35,654 nucleotides of DNA from a virus: positions 1 to 35,654 of IMG/VR virus record IMGVR_UViG_3300042330_001005. One strand, 5' to 3'. Position 1 is the stretch's first letter; each line of letters starts with the position of its first letter. This document shows, piece after piece, positions 16,829 to 23,509 of the stretch. The notes below the pieces were generated by a model that was given only the letters and a program-made list of their open reading frames with translations, did not search any database and was not told where the DNA came from. The position numbers and the translations under genes are program-made.

Positions 16829-17546
16829 TGTTTTTTATCTTTCTTATAAAGATCATAATGAAACAAATTTAAATCAATTAAAACAATTTGTTCCAATTGT
16901 TAAAAAAATTGAAAACATAAAAGGTATTTGGCAAGCACATAACTACTGTGCCAATCAAGCAAGAACAAAATTTTTCTTTGTTGTTGATGCTGATTGTTAT
17001 GTAAGAGAAAATATATTTGATACAAAAGGTGATGAAAATTATGTTCAAATTTTTCGTAGCTTTAATCCTGTAAATGGATTAACATATGGTTGGGGCGGAA
17101 TTAAATTATTCCCAACTAATTTAGTTAAAGAAACAAAAATACCAGAAAAATATTTGGATATGACTACAAGTTGGAATACAAAACCATTGGATATTATTGC
17201 CAGTGAAAATCGATTTAATGTTGATGCCTTTTCTACTTGGAGAAGTGCTTATCGTGAAACTACTAAAATAAAATACTGGATTAATTGTTTATTAAATGAA
17301 AGCTGGAAAGAATTACAGTTTTTTTCTTGGATAAAAACAAAAGAACAATTTGATAAATTTTTATTTCAACAACAAGAACGATTAAATGTTTGGAGTGGTT
17401 TTGTTTATTCATTTCAAGATTATTCTGAATATTGCTTACAAGGCGCACAACAAGCGCTTAAAGATTATAATTTAGAAAATATTCATATGATTAATGATAG
17501 AGATTATTTGGAAAGAAAATTTAATGAGATATATTTATTACGTTGA
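16821..17546 (+). CDS. putative GT2-like glycosyltransferase, paralogue of 7340-8179
   Basis: 241 residues from ATG 16821; a TTG at 16815 is an alternative. It begins MYDVFYLSYKDHNETN and carries VVDAD at 54-58, the DxD motif. NGLTYGWGGIKLF and TWRSAYRETTKI mirror motifs of the gene at 7340, so the two are paralogues, each next to a radical SAM gene. Acceptor unknown. The end overlaps the start of a type A HRLTGPA-family gene by 23 bases. Confidence 0.6.
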   Translation: MYDVFYLSYKDHNETNLNQLKQFVPIVKKIENIKGIWQAHNYCANQARTKFFFVVDADCYVRENIFDTKGDENYVQIFRSFNPVNGLTYGWGGIKLFPTNLVKETKIPEKYLDMTTSWNTKPLDIIASENRFNVDAFSTWRSAYRETTKIKYWINCLLNESWKELQFFSWIKTKEQFDKFLFQQQERLNVWSGFVYSFQDYSEYCLQGAQQALKDYNLENIHMINDRDYLERKFNEIYLLR

Positions 17547-17856
17547 TGGTGAGAAATTTATAACGGATAGTTATGACGCAATCCTTGTTTCTGAAATTTC
17601 CTCTCCTGATGAAAATACACCTGCTTATGAAGTTTTAGAAACAGGTCAAAAACTTTGGTGTGAAAAAGGATGGCGCTGGCATCGATTAACAGGACCAGCA
17701 AGAATTTGTTTTAACGGAAGAGATGAATTTTGGTTAAATGATAAACTATATGAAAATATTCATGCTTGGTTAAAAGATCATCCAAATCCCGATCTTTATT
17801 TTGATGCAATTGGTTTGAATGAAACGGAAAGAGTTTTATGGTTTTTACAAAATTAG
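17524..17856 (+). CDS. HRLTGPA-family paralogue, type A tail
   Basis: It begins MRYIYYVDGEKFITDSYD at 17524 with GGAAAG upstream; a longer ATG at 17494 lacks family similarity. The family order follows: ISSPDENTPAYE, then WCEKGWRWHRLTGPARI and NGRDEFWLNDKLYEN. The type A tail is HPNPDLYF...GLNETERVLWFLQN. Its last 25 residues are identical to those of the copy at 33605, while the codons differ at several synonymous positions, which points to selection on the protein. It overlaps the upstream glycosyltransferase gene, so translation is probably coupled. Function unknown. Confidence 0.75.
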   Translation: MRYIYYVDGEKFITDSYDAILVSEISSPDENTPAYEVLETGQKLWCEKGWRWHRLTGPARICFNGRDEFWLNDKLYENIHAWLKDHPNPDLYFDAIGLNETERVLWFLQN

Positions 17857-17971
17857 TTTTAAAGCGATTTAAAACACCTTGGCTTAATTACCTACCCAAA
17901 TACCTAAATCAAGTTAAAACCTTTGTAACCTATCTTAAAACGCGATTAAACACCTATTTGAAAGAAAGAAG
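17857..17971 (+). repeat. TTAAAAC-rich spacer repeat, copy 1
   Basis: The region after the stop codon has no gene. It opens with the palindrome GTTTTAAAGCGATTTAAAAC (17856-17875; GCGA loop) and then has several TTAAAAC/TTAAACACC-like repeats, ending ACACCTATTTGAAAG before the next family copy. It closely matches 33938-34054 and, in its right part, 26521-26598. Confidence 0.65.
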
Positions 17972-18284
17972 ATGACTAAAATTTATTATATTGATGGCGA
18001 AAAATATATAATAGATTCAATTGATATACAAATTATTCAATATGATATTTCATCGCCTAATGATGAAACCCCTGCTTTTGAAAATTTATTGAGTGGATAT
18101 AAACTTTGGTGTTTAAAAGGATATATCCCGTCATCGTTTAAACGGGCCTGCTGTTATTTGGGAAAATAATACACAATTCTATTATTTAAATGGCATACGA
18201 TATAAAAATGTGAATGATTGGCTGAAAGATCACCCAAATCAAACAAATACCTTTCAGGTGGAAATGTTGTTAAAATACACATAA
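17972..18284 (+). pseudogene. HRLTGPA-family paralogue, type B, frameshifted
   Basis: It opens normally as MTKIYYIDGEKYIID and ISSPNDETPAF, WCLKGYI. Then frame 1 is broken: the reading continues PSSFKRA and stops, while the +1 frame reads RHRLNGPAVIWEN, FYYLN, WLKDHPNQTNTFQVEMLLKYT to a stop at 18284. One extra base in ATCCCGTCATCG explains it. This is a recently disabled gene or a sequencing error. Full family order is preserved across the shift. Confidence 0.75.
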
Positions 18285-18296
18285 TTTGATATTTCC

Positions 18297-18393
18297 AATA
18301 AATTTTCTATTCATGGAGAGCCGTAGTTTGCCTAGTTATTTTAAATGAGTTCCTACAACTGCAACTTAACAAAAATTAAATTTAAAAAAGTGC
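18297..18393 (+). repeat. conserved intergenic box, copy A
   Basis: Shared with 27939 and 34396. It begins AATAAATTTTCTATTCA, then GGAGAGCCG, a variable stretch of about 30 bases, TTCCTACAACTGCAACTT and the A-rich AAATTAAATTTAAAAAA that abuts the promoter. The A-rich end may act as an UP element. Nothing coding is seen. Confidence 0.7.
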
Positions 18394-18422
18394 TTGACAA
18401 GAACCGGAAAATTTTCTATTAT
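18394..18422 (+). promoter_or_regulatory. sigma70-like promoter with GAAAATTTTC spacer
   Basis: TTGACA (18394-18399), 17 bases, TATTAT (18417-18422), with the palindrome GAAAATTTTC filling the 3' part of the spacer. Followed by a leader that holds a GNRA hairpin and AAGGAG for the gene at 18470. Confidence 0.7.
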
Positions 18423-18433
18423 CAATTCATCAA

Positions 18434-18445
18434 GACGGAAACGTC
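18434..18445 (+). promoter_or_regulatory. GACG-GAAA-CGTC tetraloop hairpin in the leader
   Basis: GACG and CGTC pair around a GAAA tetraloop, about 15 bases before AAGGAG. The same leader occurs ahead of the gene ending at 21955 on the minus strand. It could stabilise the mRNA or bind a regulator. Confidence 0.5.
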
Positions 18446-18469
18446 GCAACTGAACAAGGAGAATGAATT

Positions 18470-18823
18470 ATGGAACTTCGTTTTAATGCAACCGCTGTTG
18501 AACTGCTGAACCTTACTGCTGCTCGTGCACTTCGTTTCGATGCCCTTGAGCGCAAGCGCCAAAATGCAATTAACCTTAAAGTTCGCCCGCTGCAATCGCA
18601 AGTTAAGACCGATTTTCAATCTGTTATTAAGCGCCGCGAAGTGAGCGAAAGCTTTACTGAAACAACAGTAAATGTTTCACGCGAAATTTTGAACGCCCTT
18701 GGCGTTACATCGGTTCAAAAGGGTAAATTTGTTCTGAAGTTCTTCGGTGCAGGTTTTTATGAATTGCTGCCCGTTGCAGTGAGCGAAATTAAAGTTGGCG
18801 ACGCGGTTGTAACCATTCGTTAA
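18470..18823 (+). CDS. hypothetical protein, 117 aa, GC-richer than neighbours
   Basis: MELRFNATAVELLNLTAAR opens a helical, Leu- and Arg-rich N-terminus (ALERKRQNAINLKVRP). The middle has KRREVSESFTETTVNVS and the C-terminus is a beta-rich KGKFVLKFFGAGFYELLPV. It has AAGGAG upstream. Its base use differs sharply: 28 of 60 bases in 18481-18540 are G or C, against a very AT-rich surrounding. It may be recently acquired or codon-adapted for high early expression. It has its own strong promoter and a strong terminator. No family recognised. Confidence 0.7.
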   Translation: MELRFNATAVELLNLTAARALRFDALERKRQNAINLKVRPLQSQVKTDFQSVIKRREVSESFTETTVNVSREILNALGVTSVQKGKFVLKFFGAGFYELLPVAVSEIKVGDAVVTIR

Positions 18824-18825
18824 GA

Positions 18826-18857
18826 AAAAAGGGGGAGAATTGATTCTCCCCCTTTTT
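18826..18857 (+). terminator. bidirectional terminator
   Basis: AAAAAGGGGGAGAAT and its complement ATTCTCCCCCTTTTT fold with a TG loop. It lies between convergent genes and its T-run overlaps the stop of the minus-strand gene at 18856. Confidence 0.85.
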
Positions 18858-19191
18858 AATTCTGTAAGTACCAAATAATTTTATCGGTTTCAGTAAAAAC
18901 TCCAATATTATGAAAATAAAGATCAGGATTTGGGTGTTCTTTAAGCCATTCTTGAATATTTTCATATAGTTTATCATTTAACCAAAAGGTTTCTCTTCCA
19001 TTAGGATAAATTCTTGCTGGACCAGTTAATCGATGCCAAAAATCGCCTTTTAAACACCAAACTTTTTCACCTGTTGTTAAATTTTCATAAGCTGGTGTTT
19101 TATCATCAGGAGAGGAAATTTCATAAATGGGAATTTCATTAACATTTTTTGTTATGTGTTTTTTACCATCAAAGTAATAAATATAACTCAT
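18856..19191 (-). CDS. HRLTGPA-family paralogue, type A tail
   Basis: 111 residues. It begins MSYIYYFDGKKHITKNVNE, with EISSPDDKTPAYENL, WCLKGDFWHRLTGPARI, NGRETFWLNDKLYEN and the type A tail HPNPDLYF..GVFTETDKIIWYLQN. The start at 19191 overlaps the stop of the upstream gene (19188) as ATGA, so translation is coupled. It ends in a terminator. Unknown function; probably a cytoplasmic protein, since there is no signal peptide or membrane segment. Confidence 0.75.
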   Translation of the reverse strand: MSYIYYFDGKKHITKNVNEIPIYEISSPDDKTPAYENLTTGEKVWCLKGDFWHRLTGPARIYPNGRETFWLNDKLYENIQEWLKEHPNPDLYFHNIGVFTETDKIIWYLQN

Positions 19192-19529
19192 TGAATATCC
19201 AATTCAAATTGGACTTTTTTCATAAATTTATCAACTAAAATTTCGGCTGTGATTTTCCAGCCTGCATTTTCATAATCATTTTTTACAGTTTCTAAAACTG
19301 AAATTAACAACTCAGAAAATTTAGGATCAGTTTGAATAAATCCCAAATCACTAATAGTAAAAACTAATTTGTCATTATTTCCTGAAGAATAATGAATTGA
19401 AATTTTTCGATTAATTCGTTCTTTAAAAAGTTTTACCCAAATTTCTTTATTAAATTCAAATTGTTGTGAAATATTATTTTCACGAATATTTTTATAATTT
19501 AATGCTTCTTGTGCAGTAATAACAATCAT
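19188..19529 (-). CDS. hypothetical protein, 113 aa
   Basis: It begins MIVITAQEALNYKNIRENN and has KISIHYSSGNNDKLVFTISDLGFIQTD-like alternating strands in its middle, then a helical C-terminal half. A strong promoter sits upstream and AGGAG precedes the ATG. It shares its end with the HRLTGPA gene behind it (ATGA). Not recognised. Confidence 0.6.
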   Translation of the reverse strand: MIVITAQEALNYKNIRENNISQQFEFNKEIWVKLFKERINRKISIHYSSGNNDKLVFTISDLGFIQTDPKFSELLISVLETVKNDYENAGWKITAEILVDKFMKKVQFELDIQ

Positions 19530-19553
19530 CTTAACTCTCCTGTTTAAAATTAA

Positions 19554-19582
19554 AGTATAATAAGAAAAAAATTTATTGTCAA
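19554..19582 (-). promoter_or_regulatory. sigma70-like promoter
   Basis: On the minus strand TTGACA (19577-19582), 17 bases, TATACT (19554-19559). It drives the two-gene minus block 18856-19529. Confidence 0.7.
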
Positions 19583-19604
19583 TGAAAAAATTTTTTAAAT
19601 TTTC

Positions 19605-19612
19605 TCTAAATA
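19605..19612 (+). promoter_or_regulatory. candidate late promoter box TCTAAATA
   Basis: Third exact octamer, 32 bases before the tail tube start at 19645. AAGAGG lies between and acts as ribosome binding site. Confidence 0.5.
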
Positions 19613-19644
19613 TTCTTATAATGGTTTATTTAAGAGGTAATTAA

Positions 19645-20214
19645 ATGGCTACATTAATGAATTATGGTGTTGCTGCTGACCGTGGCGGTATTTTAATGCC
19701 AAAACCAAAGTGGCGATTTCGTGTTAGAGTTGTTAATTTTGGAGCAATTGCTGGTGGTTTAGAATTAACACAAAATGTTATGACTTGTACAAAACCAAAA
19801 GAAAATCAAGCAGAGCAAGAAGTTCACAGCTATAATAGCATTGCATATTATGGTGGTAAAAATAAATTTGATTCTATTACAATGGTTTTGCGTGATGATG
19901 TTACAAACGTTGTTCAACGAATTGTTGGTCATCAACGTCAAAAACAAAAAAATCATTTTACACAAACTACTCCTTTATCCGCACAAAATTATAAGTTTCA
20001 AACTTATATTGAATCATTGGATGGTGGCGATGGTGTTTTAGAACAATGGTTTCTTGAAGGTTGTTTTTTAACGAATAGTGATTATGGTGATTGGGATTAT
20101 TCTGCTGATGATCCTTCAACCATTAGTTTGACCGTTCGTTATGACAATGCTACATTAAGTGGTGGATTGATGCCAGTATTACCACAATTAATTCCTGGTA
20201 ATATGATTGGTTAA
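19645..20214 (+). CDS. tail tube-like protein (T4 gp19-like)
   Basis: 189 residues. Beta-rich protein with WRFRVRVVNF at the N-terminus, a central VMTCTKPKENQAEQEVHSYN loop, ITMVLRDDVTNVV, and a C-terminal acidic part (YGDWDYSADDPSTISLTVRYD). This order of strands and the D-D/N-V motif fit the T4 gp19-type tail tube subunit, which polymerises into the tube inside the contractile sheath. It is a little longer than T4 gp19 (163). It is followed 4 bases later by a larger protein with a similar fold. Confidence 0.65.
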   Translation: MATLMNYGVAADRGGILMPKPKWRFRVRVVNFGAIAGGLELTQNVMTCTKPKENQAEQEVHSYNSIAYYGGKNKFDSITMVLRDDVTNVVQRIVGHQRQKQKNHFTQTTPLSAQNYKFQTYIESLDGGDGVLEQWFLEGCFLTNSDYGDWDYSADDPSTISLTVRYDNATLSGGLMPVLPQLIPGNMIG

Positions 20215-20218
20215 TTAA

Positions 20219-21709
20219 ATGGCGCGTTATGATGAATTTGGTAATCCAATAATTTCAAGTAGCGCGCCACAAGCGCATCAAGTTTTTGGTTATAATACTC
20301 AAACTTTAACTGGTAATCAAGGAATACAACTTGGAAGTCCTCATTTAAAATTCTTATTTTATGTAAGATTTGTTCGTGGGGATTTTCAAGGTGATTCTCG
20401 TTGGGCTAGAGGATTAACATTAGCTGTAAGAACAGTTGATCGTCCGACTGAAAGTATCGAAACAAAAGAATTAAATCAATATAATAAAAAAAGACTTATA
20501 ACAACTGGTGTAAAATATGGACCAGTTAATATGAGTTTTTATGATACATCTGATGGGGCGGCACAATCAATGTGGAGTGAATACTCTAATTGGTATATTG
20601 GCGATATGCGCCAAAATCGTGCCGGATGGAATTATGATGTAACTATGCCACAATTTTCAAATAATGGCGGGGGATTTGGTTATCAACCAAGACCAGGAAA
20701 TGATCCTACAAACAATTCAAGTCAAAATTTTTTTACAGTAATTGAAATTTTTCAATTATTTGGTGGAAAATATATTCGAACTGATTTAATAAATCCAAAA
20801 ATAACAACATGGCAACCAGACGATTTAGATGTTACCAATATGGGTGATCCTGCAACTATTCGTTGTACAGTTGATTATGAAGCGACTTATAAAAGTAATA
20901 ATGGAATTCCAGTTCCATTAACTTCTGATTTAGCTGCATTGTTTAATTATCCAATTTTTGATGGCAGTAGCGAAGAATCAATTGATCCCTTTGGTGTTGT
21001 GCCAGGAGAAGGATTTGGATACGGGCCTTATCAACCTGGAATGGCACCTGGAAATCGTTTACCTTCAACCGAAGAAACAATATTTGGTACAAGATTATCA
21101 AATCAAAGTTCGATTGGTTCAAATATTTTTAATAGAAGTAATGGTGGTGGTTCTTTAAGTAATTTTGGTGGATTTGATTTTGGTAGTGGTATTATTGGTG
21201 GGGCAACTAAAATATTATCTAATTCTCAAGTACAAAATTCTATTTTAGGTGGGGTTTATTCTGCTGCTTTAAGTGGAACAACAAGAGGATTGCCTGGAAG
21301 TATTGCGGGCGCAATATTAGGACCACAAATTGGTGCGGCGGTATCAGGTGTTGGAAGAACTGGAAACGTTGCTAATGATTTAGCTGGTGCAGTTTTAGGT
21401 TCACAACGCGGATTAACTGGTGCAATATCAGGACAACTATTTGATGTTGCAACTGGTGCAACTGGTGTTAAATCGAATGGATCAACAAATAAAAATGCAA
21501 CATCAACAATTGCTAGTATGCTTGTTGGGGCTGCATTAACACAAAATAATTCTCCAACAAATAATATTAATAGAAATAATTCAGGAATCACTTTAAATTC
21601 AAACGGATATGGTTTAATGAATAATAATCGACCACAAACAAGCCAAATAGGAAATCGTTTAGGACAAAATATTACTTGGGATAATGGATTTAATGATAAT
21701 CCTAGATAG
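20219..21709 (+). CDS. tail-tube-like structural protein with Gly/Asn-rich tail
   Basis: 496 residues. The first 250 show tail-tube-like features: LKFLFYVRFVRGDFQG, LTLAVRTVDRPTESIETKE, VKYGPVNMSFYDTSDG and ITTWQPDDLDVTNMGDPATI with a final ATIRCTVDYEATYKS. This resembles a longer tube or tube-initiator (gp54-like) protein. Residues 250-496 are Gly, Ser, Ala and Asn-rich with GAILGPQIGAAVSG and long Asn runs, a pattern common in flexible or assembly-related tails. The start 4 bases after the tail tube supports a tail role. It is followed by a strong terminator. Confidence 0.55.
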   Translation: MARYDEFGNPIISSSAPQAHQVFGYNTQTLTGNQGIQLGSPHLKFLFYVRFVRGDFQGDSRWARGLTLAVRTVDRPTESIETKELNQYNKKRLITTGVKYGPVNMSFYDTSDGAAQSMWSEYSNWYIGDMRQNRAGWNYDVTMPQFSNNGGGFGYQPRPGNDPTNNSSQNFFTVIEIFQLFGGKYIRTDLINPKITTWQPDDLDVTNMGDPATIRCTVDYEATYKSNNGIPVPLTSDLAALFNYPIFDGSSEESIDPFGVVPGEGFGYGPYQPGMAPGNRLPSTEETIFGTRLSNQSSIGSNIFNRSNGGGSLSNFGGFDFGSGIIGGATKILSNSQVQNSILGGVYSAALSGTTRGLPGSIAGAILGPQIGAAVSGVGRTGNVANDLAGAVLGSQRGLTGAISGQLFDVATGATGVKSNGSTNKNATSTIASMLVGAALTQNNSPTNNINRNNSGITLNSNGYGLMNNNRPQTSQIGNRLGQNITWDNGFNDNPR

Positions 21710-21737
21710 AAAGGGGAGAATTAATTCTCCCCTTTTT
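21710..21737 (+). terminator. bidirectional terminator
   Basis: AAAGGGGAGAATT with its complement AATTCTCCCCTTT and a T-run. It separates the convergent tail gene and the minus block 21743-22923. Confidence 0.85.
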
Positions 21738-21742
21738 CATGA

Positions 21743-21955
21743 TTACAATTTACGAACATCTACATAAAATGCGTTGATTTGCGGTGAAAAAATAACATCA
21801 GTGACAATATAAATTTTACTAATATTGCTATATCGATCTAATACAATTTTTTCATTGATATATGGAATATGATTAGATTCATAACCAATATGTTTTGAGG
21901 TATCAAAACGATTGTTAATATCCTTAATGATTAAAACTTTAAATGTTTGATTCAT
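21743..21955 (-). CDS. hypothetical protein, 70 aa
   Basis: Start chosen at 21955 (MNQTFKVLIIKDINNRF), where AAGGAG precedes the ATG; the longer frame to 22030 runs through the promoter. The product alternates strands: KIVLDRYSNISKIYIVTDV and a final VDVRKL, so it may be a small beta-barrel. It follows a leader identical in large part to that of the gene at 18470. Unknown function. Confidence 0.6.
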   Translation of the reverse strand: MNQTFKVLIIKDINNRFDTSKHIGYESNHIPYINEKIVLDRYSNISKIYIVTDVIFSPQINAFYVDVRKL

Positions 21956-21978
21956 AATTTTTCTCCTTGTTCGGTTGC

Positions 21979-21990
21979 GACGTTTCCGTC
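21979..21990 (-). promoter_or_regulatory. GACG-GAAA-CGTC tetraloop hairpin in the leader
   Basis: The same GACG-GAAA-CGTC hairpin as at 18434-18445, read on the minus strand, followed by AAGGAG of the 70-residue gene. Confidence 0.5.
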
Positions 21991-22001
21991 TTGATGAATT
22001 G

Positions 22002-22030
22002 ATAATAGAAAATTTTCTATTTATTGTCAA
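22002..22030 (-). promoter_or_regulatory. sigma70-like promoter with GAAAATTTTC spacer
   Basis: On the minus strand TTGACA (22025-22030), 17 bases, TATTAT (22002-22007). The -10 to ribosome binding site stretch is nearly identical to that at 18417-18462. It begins 3 bases after the stop of the HRLTGPA-family gene. Confidence 0.7.
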
Positions 22031-22033
22031 TGA

Positions 22034-22369
22034 TTAATTTTGTAAAAACCACAAAACTTTATCAGTTTCAGTAAAAATTCCAATGGCGTTAAAGTACAAA
22101 TCGGGATTTGGATGATCTTTAATCCAATCATGAACGTTATCGTAATCTTTTCCATTTAAAAAATATTGTTCTATTCCATTTCTCAAAATATATGCAGGTC
22201 CAGTTAATCGATGTAAAATTCTTCCTTTTAAACACCACGCTTTAAATCCATCAGATAAATCTTCATAAGCAGGTGTTTCTTCATCGGGTGAAGAAATATT
22301 ATCAAAAGGAATATTATCGTAACCATCGGTTGTAAATTTTTCACCATCGATATAATAAACATATGTCAT
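22034..22369 (-). CDS. HRLTGPA-family paralogue, type A tail
   Basis: 111 residues. MTYVYYIDGEKFTTDGYD opens it, followed by ISSPDEETPAYEDL, WCLKGRILHRLTGPAYI, NGIEQYFLNGKDYDN and the type A tail HPNPDLYF..GIFTETDKVLWFLQN. Its start at 22369 overlaps the stop of the upstream alpha/beta hydrolase as ATGA, so it is probably coupled to that gene. It has no own promoter. Function unknown. Confidence 0.75.
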   Translation of the reverse strand: MTYVYYIDGEKFTTDGYDNIPFDNISSPDEETPAYEDLSDGFKAWCLKGRILHRLTGPAYILRNGIEQYFLNGKDYDNVHDWIKDHPNPDLYFNAIGIFTETDKVLWFLQN

Positions 22370-22923
22370 AAAATGAATTCTTTAATTATTTTAACGGTAT
22401 CTGGATTTAATAAAACTTCAAAGTGATTACCTTCCATTATTTTTTCATTTTTACATTTTAAACTTTGTTGAGACGCTAAGGTAACAACACCATCAGTTTT
22501 TTCTTTAAATGAAAATAAAGGTCGTGAATGAACAGAACAAATATTTAAAATTTTATCTGTGTTTGTTATTTTTTGAATTTCGTTCATTGGTGTAGAATTT
22601 TTGCTTATGTCTTTAAACAATTGATGACCAGAAAACCATTTAAAAACATCGGCTGCATTACTACCGCCAAATGGAGAACACATTGTAATAATTTTTTTAA
22701 CATTTAAATTATCATTTCCTGCTAAAACACCAATTACTCCACCTAAACTATGACAAATTAAAATGGTTTCTTCAGTTAAACTTTCTTTTAATTTTTTTAC
22801 ATTATCCATAACTGGATCATTAGTTGAATATGTAAAAAATTCATAACTTAAATTTAATTCTTTTGCAATATACGTAAAACTTAATGGTGTTGCATTGGCA
22901 CCATGTACATAAACTATTTTCAT
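22366..22923 (-). CDS. alpha/beta hydrolase (lipase/esterase-like)
   Basis: 185 residues. HG at the N-terminal strand (IVYVHGANATP) suggests the oxyanion region and residues 57-62 (CHSLGG) form a nucleophile elbow with Ser59, a slight variant of GxSxG. Asp at about 141 (TDGVVTL) and His at about 167 (GNHFEVL) would complete the triad. The fold is a small esterase or lipase-like hydrolase. Its size is at the low end. It may act on a lipid, a phage glycan ester or a host component. It begins just upstream of a structural gene on the other strand. Confidence 0.7.
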   Translation of the reverse strand: MKIVYVHGANATPLSFTYIAKELNLSYEFFTYSTNDPVMDNVKKLKESLTEETILICHSLGGVIGVLAGNDNLNVKKIITMCSPFGGSNAADVFKWFSGHQLFKDISKNSTPMNEIQKITNTDKILNICSVHSRPLFSFKEKTDGVVTLASQQSLKCKNEKIMEGNHFEVLLNPDTVKIIKEFIL

Positions 22924-22932
22924 TAATATTCC

Positions 22933-22940
22933 TTTAAATA
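22933..22940 (+). promoter_or_regulatory. candidate late promoter box TTTAAATA
   Basis: A TTTAAATA variant of the late box lies 23 bases before the ATG at 22964, between the divergent hydrolase and the structural gene. AAAGG follows as the ribosome binding site. Confidence 0.35.
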
Positions 22941-22963
22941 ATTAAAAACAAAGGTATATTAAC

Positions 22964-23509
22964 ATGACTTATGAAAATAAACAAGAACTTTATGAATTTG
23001 AAATTGCAGGCGCAAGTGGTGCTGCACCAAATGATGGATTTATCGATAATTTAAAATATCAACAAAGAATTGCATTGGAAAATATTGCTTGGCCTGCTGG
23101 AACTTTAGGATTGAGAAAATCAAGAGCTAATTTTCGTTGGACAAGATTAGGTAATGATGTAAATGCATTAGGCGCTAAAATAACATTTGTTGATCCAGTT
23201 GATGCAACTTCTGCTTTACCCGCTACAATTTTTAAATTACAAATAATTGTACCAACTTGGGTTAGAACCTTAGATGAAAATAATTTAGGTGATGAATTAT
23301 TTGGTATTGATGCAGTAAAACGTGTAATGGCTAGAGTATTAATTGAAACAAATACACAAAAAATTGAATGGATAAATGGTGGAACTGGCGGCGTAGGTGG
23401 GTTAGGAGAAAAAGGTCCAACTAATTCTATTGAAACAATTGGTTATGTTTATTCAACATTAAATGCAGCAGAAAGTGCAATTAGTGAAACATTATTAGGA
23501 TACGTCTAA
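22964..23509 (+). CDS. putative virion structural protein, 181 aa
   Basis: Begins MTYENKQELYEFEIAGASG; GLRKSRANFRWTRLGNDVNAL and IIVPTWVRTLDENNLGDELF follow. It is beta-rich with no Cys. Position after tail genes and a Gly/Ala-rich composition suggest a tail or baseplate component. The stop overlaps the next start by one base. Not assigned to a named family. Confidence 0.5.
   Translation: MTYENKQELYEFEIAGASGAAPNDGFIDNLKYQQRIALENIAWPAGTLGLRKSRANFRWTRLGNDVNALGAKITFVDPVDATSALPATIFKLQIIVPTWVRTLDENNLGDELFGIDAVKRVMARVLIETNTQKIEWINGGTGGVGGLGEKGPTNSIETIGYVYSTLNAAESAISETLLGYV

Noticed and set aside
17494-17523. Longer start for the family gene
   Set aside because: The extra residues do not fit the family and GGAAAG precedes 17524.
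17857-17971. CRISPR array or replication iterons
   Set aside because: Repeats are short, imperfect and unevenly spaced, without unique spacers of equal length or nearby cas genes.
21256-21591. Minus-strand 111-residue ORF
   Set aside because: Shadow of the Gly-rich part of the tail protein gene.
21956-22030. N-terminal extension of the 70-residue gene, with a run of Arg
   Set aside because: It reads through the -10, spacer and leader shared with 18394-18469; AAGGAG lies before the ATG at 21955.
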